A stretch of DNA of 64,000 nt from an uncultured Opitutia bacterium (GTDB taxonomy: Bacteria; Verrucomicrobiota; Verrucomicrobiia; Opitutales; CAJWYM01), in NCBI GenBank assembly GCA_913049555.1, contig CAJWYM010000001.1, positions 55,939-119,938 of the forward strand. The letters are read 5' to 3'. The notes beneath the pieces were generated by a model, which worked only from the letters and a program-made list of their open reading frames with translations, ran no database searches and was not told where the DNA came from. This document shows positions 61,529 through 64,000 of this stretch, piece by piece (the first letter of the stretch is position 1; every line of letters starts with the position of its first letter). The translations under genes and the position numbers were made by a program.

Positions 61529-63826
61529 ATGTTCAGGAATCAATTTTTTCGCCGTGTTAATATTTACACTAGAGCTTTCAGTAGAATGACTTTGACTCGA
61601 TACAAAATCCAATTGCTGTTAGTTTCCACAATAATGCCCATGCTAGTGGAGGCGGATTCTGAGCTCCCCTTCGCCAATAGTGACTTTGAATCAGGCGACC
61701 TGAGCAATTGGATTGCAGAAGGGAACGCCTTTGAGAACAATCCCTTCCAGCGGTCGACAGATTCTAAGGATCAGCGAGTTGACAGAACAATGCAGGGCGA
61801 CTTTTGCGCAAATTCTAATGTCTATGGAGATTCCCGTAAAGGGACTCTTACGTCCACTTCATTTATCATTGACCACGACTACCTCAGCTTTGTTGTTGCA
61901 GGAGGAGTTCACCAAGGCACTCGCGTAGAACTCCTCATAAATGGTGAAGCGGTCAAAGACTGTAGTGGCATCGAAAACACGATGCTCAAAGCGAACTTCT
62001 TTGACCTCAGCGAATGGCATGGACAATCTGCACAGATTCGAATTGTAGACGAAGTTGAAGAACCTTGGGGGCGCATCATCGCGGATGACTTCCAATGGAC
62101 CGATAAGAGACCAGACTTTTCATCTTGGGATCAGCACGAAAGATCCTTTACCGTGAGCAAAGAGCATTTAGTTTTCCCGATTCACAATTTACCACAAGCC
62201 GTCGAACTTGAATACCGAGATCGCAAAGACTGGCTTGAAGTCAAAGGCAGTCCGGTTCAGTTGCTTTTAGACAGGAAGCCCGTCCGACATTATTGGGTAA
62301 AACTGGCAGAGAATAAAGCTTCCACTCATTGGTATGCCTCGCTCAGCCTAGAAGACTTCAAAGGCAAAGAAGTTACAGTGCGCTCTTGGCGCTCCACAGA
62401 AGAAGGCTTTGCACAGATCCAACAGACCAACTCAATTCCCGGAGAAGCTTATTTCCACAAAGAAGCCTTTCGCCCGAAATTTCATTTTTCTCAAAAAACG
62501 GGTTTCAACAACGACCCTAATGGCATGGTCTATCACGAGGGCACTTGGCATTACTTTTGGCAGCACAATCCTATGAAAAAGTCCATGGGGAACCAAACTT
62601 GGGGACACGCAACTAGCACAGACCTGATTCATTGGACACAACAAAAAGGCGCCCTTTTCCCTTACACAAACGGCGACCATTTCATATTCTCAGGCAGTGG
62701 TACCGTTGACAAGCAAAACACTTCCGGTTTTGGCAAAAACGCGATTGTGCTCTTTTTTACCAATACCAGTGTTGGTGAATGCATCGCCTACAGCACGGAT
62801 GGCGGTAAAAGTTTTCACCGCTATGAAGACAATCCAATCATCACCTTTGACAGGAAAGATACCAGTGGCAAACCGTTCCACATCGGACGCGATCCAAAAG
62901 TCATTTGGTATGCTTACGATCAGGAAGATTCCCCGCTCAATGAAATAGCTGCCAAGCAAGGGGGCCATTGGGTCATGTTGGTTTACGATATTACTGATGG
63001 CAAAGAAAATAAAAGCGGGCGATTCTACACCTCTGTGGACATGAAGCACTGGGAACACCAAAGTGATCTGATGGGCTACTTCGAATGCATGGAGATTTTT
63101 GAATTGCCTGTTGATGGTGAGGCTTCAAACAAGCGCTGGGTTGTCTATTCTGGAGATGCGCGATACGCGGTCGGCAATTTCAATGGCAAGGTTTTTATCC
63201 CTGACCATGAGGGTAAGTATCGCCTCCACTATGGCACCTACTATGCCTCGCAAACATTTGACAACGCCCCAGACGGTCGCAAAATTCAAGTCGGTTGGAA
63301 CACTTCGCAAGCAGCCCCCGAAGCTCCCTATGCCGGTCACCACAGCTTCCCTCACGAGCTCACTCTTCACACAGAAGCACATGGCATACGCATGCGTGCC
63401 AATCCGATCGCTGAAATTCAAGGGCTTCGCGCTAAGAGCCATGCATTGGATTCTGTCCAATTAAGTCCGGGCTCCCCTGTAGTTTTACCAATCCAGAGCA
63501 ACACCTTTGATCTGGAACTAGAGTTCGAGCCAGGCGACAGCGATCAGGTGGTCATCCATATACCGGGCACACACATTCGTTATAAGACCAAAGAACAAAT
63601 TATTGAACACCGCGAAATCCCATTAAAAGTGATCGATGGGAGGGTGCGAATGCGCATTCTGGTTGATGTTTGTTTGTATGAAATTGTAGGGAATGAGGGT
63701 CGTATTTATGTGTCCTTGCCACGCGATTACAGGCTTCCCATTGAAGAAATCAAAATGGAGGCGATTGGTGGCAAGGCTAAGCTGATTCATTTGGAAGCGC
63801 ACGAGCTTAAATCGATTTGGGAATAA
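61529..63826 (+). CDS. GH32 fructan hydrolase (levanase/invertase type)
   Basis: A 765-residue secreted GH32 enzyme that would cleave beta-fructosides (sucrose, inulin or levan). N-terminus: signal peptide that may begin at Met1 or Met20, then a beta-sandwich module (about 47-192, FANSDFESGDLSNW) and a small linker domain (about 200-300). The five-blade propeller (about 315-640) has the three acidic residues: Asp329 in GFNNDPNG, Asp455 in GRDPK and Glu519 in YFECMEIF. A C-terminal beta-sandwich follows. GC content is plainly higher than in neighbouring genes (sampled lines 45-63% versus about 32-40%), which suggests later acquisition. Confidence 0.93.
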   Translation: MFRNQFFRRVNIYTRAFSRMTLTRYKIQLLLVSTIMPMLVEADSELPFANSDFESGDLSNWIAEGNAFENNPFQRSTDSKDQRVDRTMQGDFCANSNVYGDSRKGTLTSTSFIIDHDYLSFVVAGGVHQGTRVELLINGEAVKDCSGIENTMLKANFFDLSEWHGQSAQIRIVDEVEEPWGRIIADDFQWTDKRPDFSSWDQHERSFTVSKEHLVFPIHNLPQAVELEYRDRKDWLEVKGSPVQLLLDRKPVRHYWVKLAENKASTHWYASLSLEDFKGKEVTVRSWRSTEEGFAQIQQTNSIPGEAYFHKEAFRPKFHFSQKTGFNNDPNGMVYHEGTWHYFWQHNPMKKSMGNQTWGHATSTDLIHWTQQKGALFPYTNGDHFIFSGSGTVDKQNTSGFGKNAIVLFFTNTSVGECIAYSTDGGKSFHRYEDNPIITFDRKDTSGKPFHIGRDPKVIWYAYDQEDSPLNEIAAKQGGHWVMLVYDITDGKENKSGRFYTSVDMKHWEHQSDLMGYFECMEIFELPVDGEASNKRWVVYSGDARYAVGNFNGKVFIPDHEGKYRLHYGTYYASQTFDNAPDGRKIQVGWNTSQAAPEAPYAGHHSFPHELTLHTEAHGIRMRANPIAEIQGLRAKSHALDSVQLSPGSPVVLPIQSNTFDLELEFEPGDSDQVVIHIPGTHIRYKTKEQIIEHREIPLKVIDGRVRMRILVDVCLYEIVGNEGRIYVSLPRDYRLPIEEIKMEAIGGKAKLIHLEAHELKSIWE

Positions 63827-64000
63827 ACGACTCATCACAACATGAAAAATTCTCAACTAGTTATTATCTTCCAACGCAATTCCCTCATTCGAACAGACTG
63901 AGAATCACCCCAAAAGTAAGCACTAAAATCCATTGAGAAAATAGAGACAGGCTTATTTTGATTAGAATTGTTAATTCAATGATTGAGAATTTGAGTTTGA

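Noticed and set aside
1..64000. CRISPR array, insertion sequence, prophage or integrase
   Set aside because: No regularly spaced repeats, transposase or phage proteins were seen on either strand.

Overview
The window is AT-rich, densely coded bacterial chromosome with no rRNA, tRNA, CRISPR array, insertion sequence or phage gene that I can see. The gene set (LpxK, type II secretion pseudopilins, TonB-dependent receptor, FabI/FabZ, MurA) shows a Gram-negative, lipid A-making, heterotrophic bacterium. Polysaccharide and fucose genes, a sulfatase, a bacterial CEMIP/G8-type beta-helix protein and an SHD1-like lipoprotein (55.0 kb) fit a marine Verrucomicrobiota (Opitutae-like) organism best; this placement is inference. 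Most genes have no Shine-Dalgarno motif before the start codon, only an A/T-rich leader.

Layout. 0-2.6 kb: 3' end of a nitroreductase-family gene, lpxK and an unknown lipoprotein. 2.9-6.3 kb (minus): gmd and fcl (GDP-L-fucose synthesis) followed by an NtrC-type response regulator. 6.4-8.5 kb: divergent type II secretion pseudopilins (GspJ/I/H-like on minus, GspG on plus). 9-17.3 kb: acs, an M42 peptidase, a GT2 glycosyltransferase, then rpmI-rplT-pheS-pheT. 17.5-20.3 kb: a sulfatase without signal peptide and a lipoprotein with EF-hand-like and MORN-like repeats. 20.7-25.2 kb (minus): yfiR-like gene, TonB-dependent receptor and a membrane class III nucleotide cyclase, forming a probable sensing operon. 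26-40 kb: DUF481 outer-membrane protein, an ABC sugar transporter (binding protein plus two permeases), two paralogous TIM-barrel glycoside-hydrolase-like proteins flanking an unknown secreted protein, and a 1000-residue right-handed beta-helix protein with a C-terminal G8 domain. 40.2-47.3 kb: DeoR regulator, class II aldolase, RhaEW-type aldolase/dehydrogenase, FGGY kinase and L-fucose isomerase. 47.5-54.5 kb (minus): sthA, fmt, AEC permease, NamZ/DUF1343, TonB-like protein, fabI, fabZ. 54.6-61.3 kb (plus): PilZ protein, SHD1-like lipoprotein, a disordered charged protein, murA, ruvB and two TRAP permeases. 61.5-63.8 kb: a GH32 fructan hydrolase of clearly higher GC.

How it fits together. 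The 26-47 kb half reads as a carbohydrate-utilisation region: extracellular beta-helix and TIM-barrel proteins would act on a polymer, the ABC transporter would import products, and the DeoR-controlled cluster would convert L-fucose (or a related 6-deoxysugar) through isomerase, kinase and aldolase to DHAP and L-lactaldehyde/L-lactate. A two-part element, TGTAAG-N5-TGTAAGTTAT, lies upstream of both the ABC operon and the glycoside-hydrolase operon and suggests shared regulation. The strongest leads for unusual biology are the YfiR/TonB-receptor/cyclase operon, the paralogous hydrolase-like pair, and the apparently circularly permuted G8 protein.
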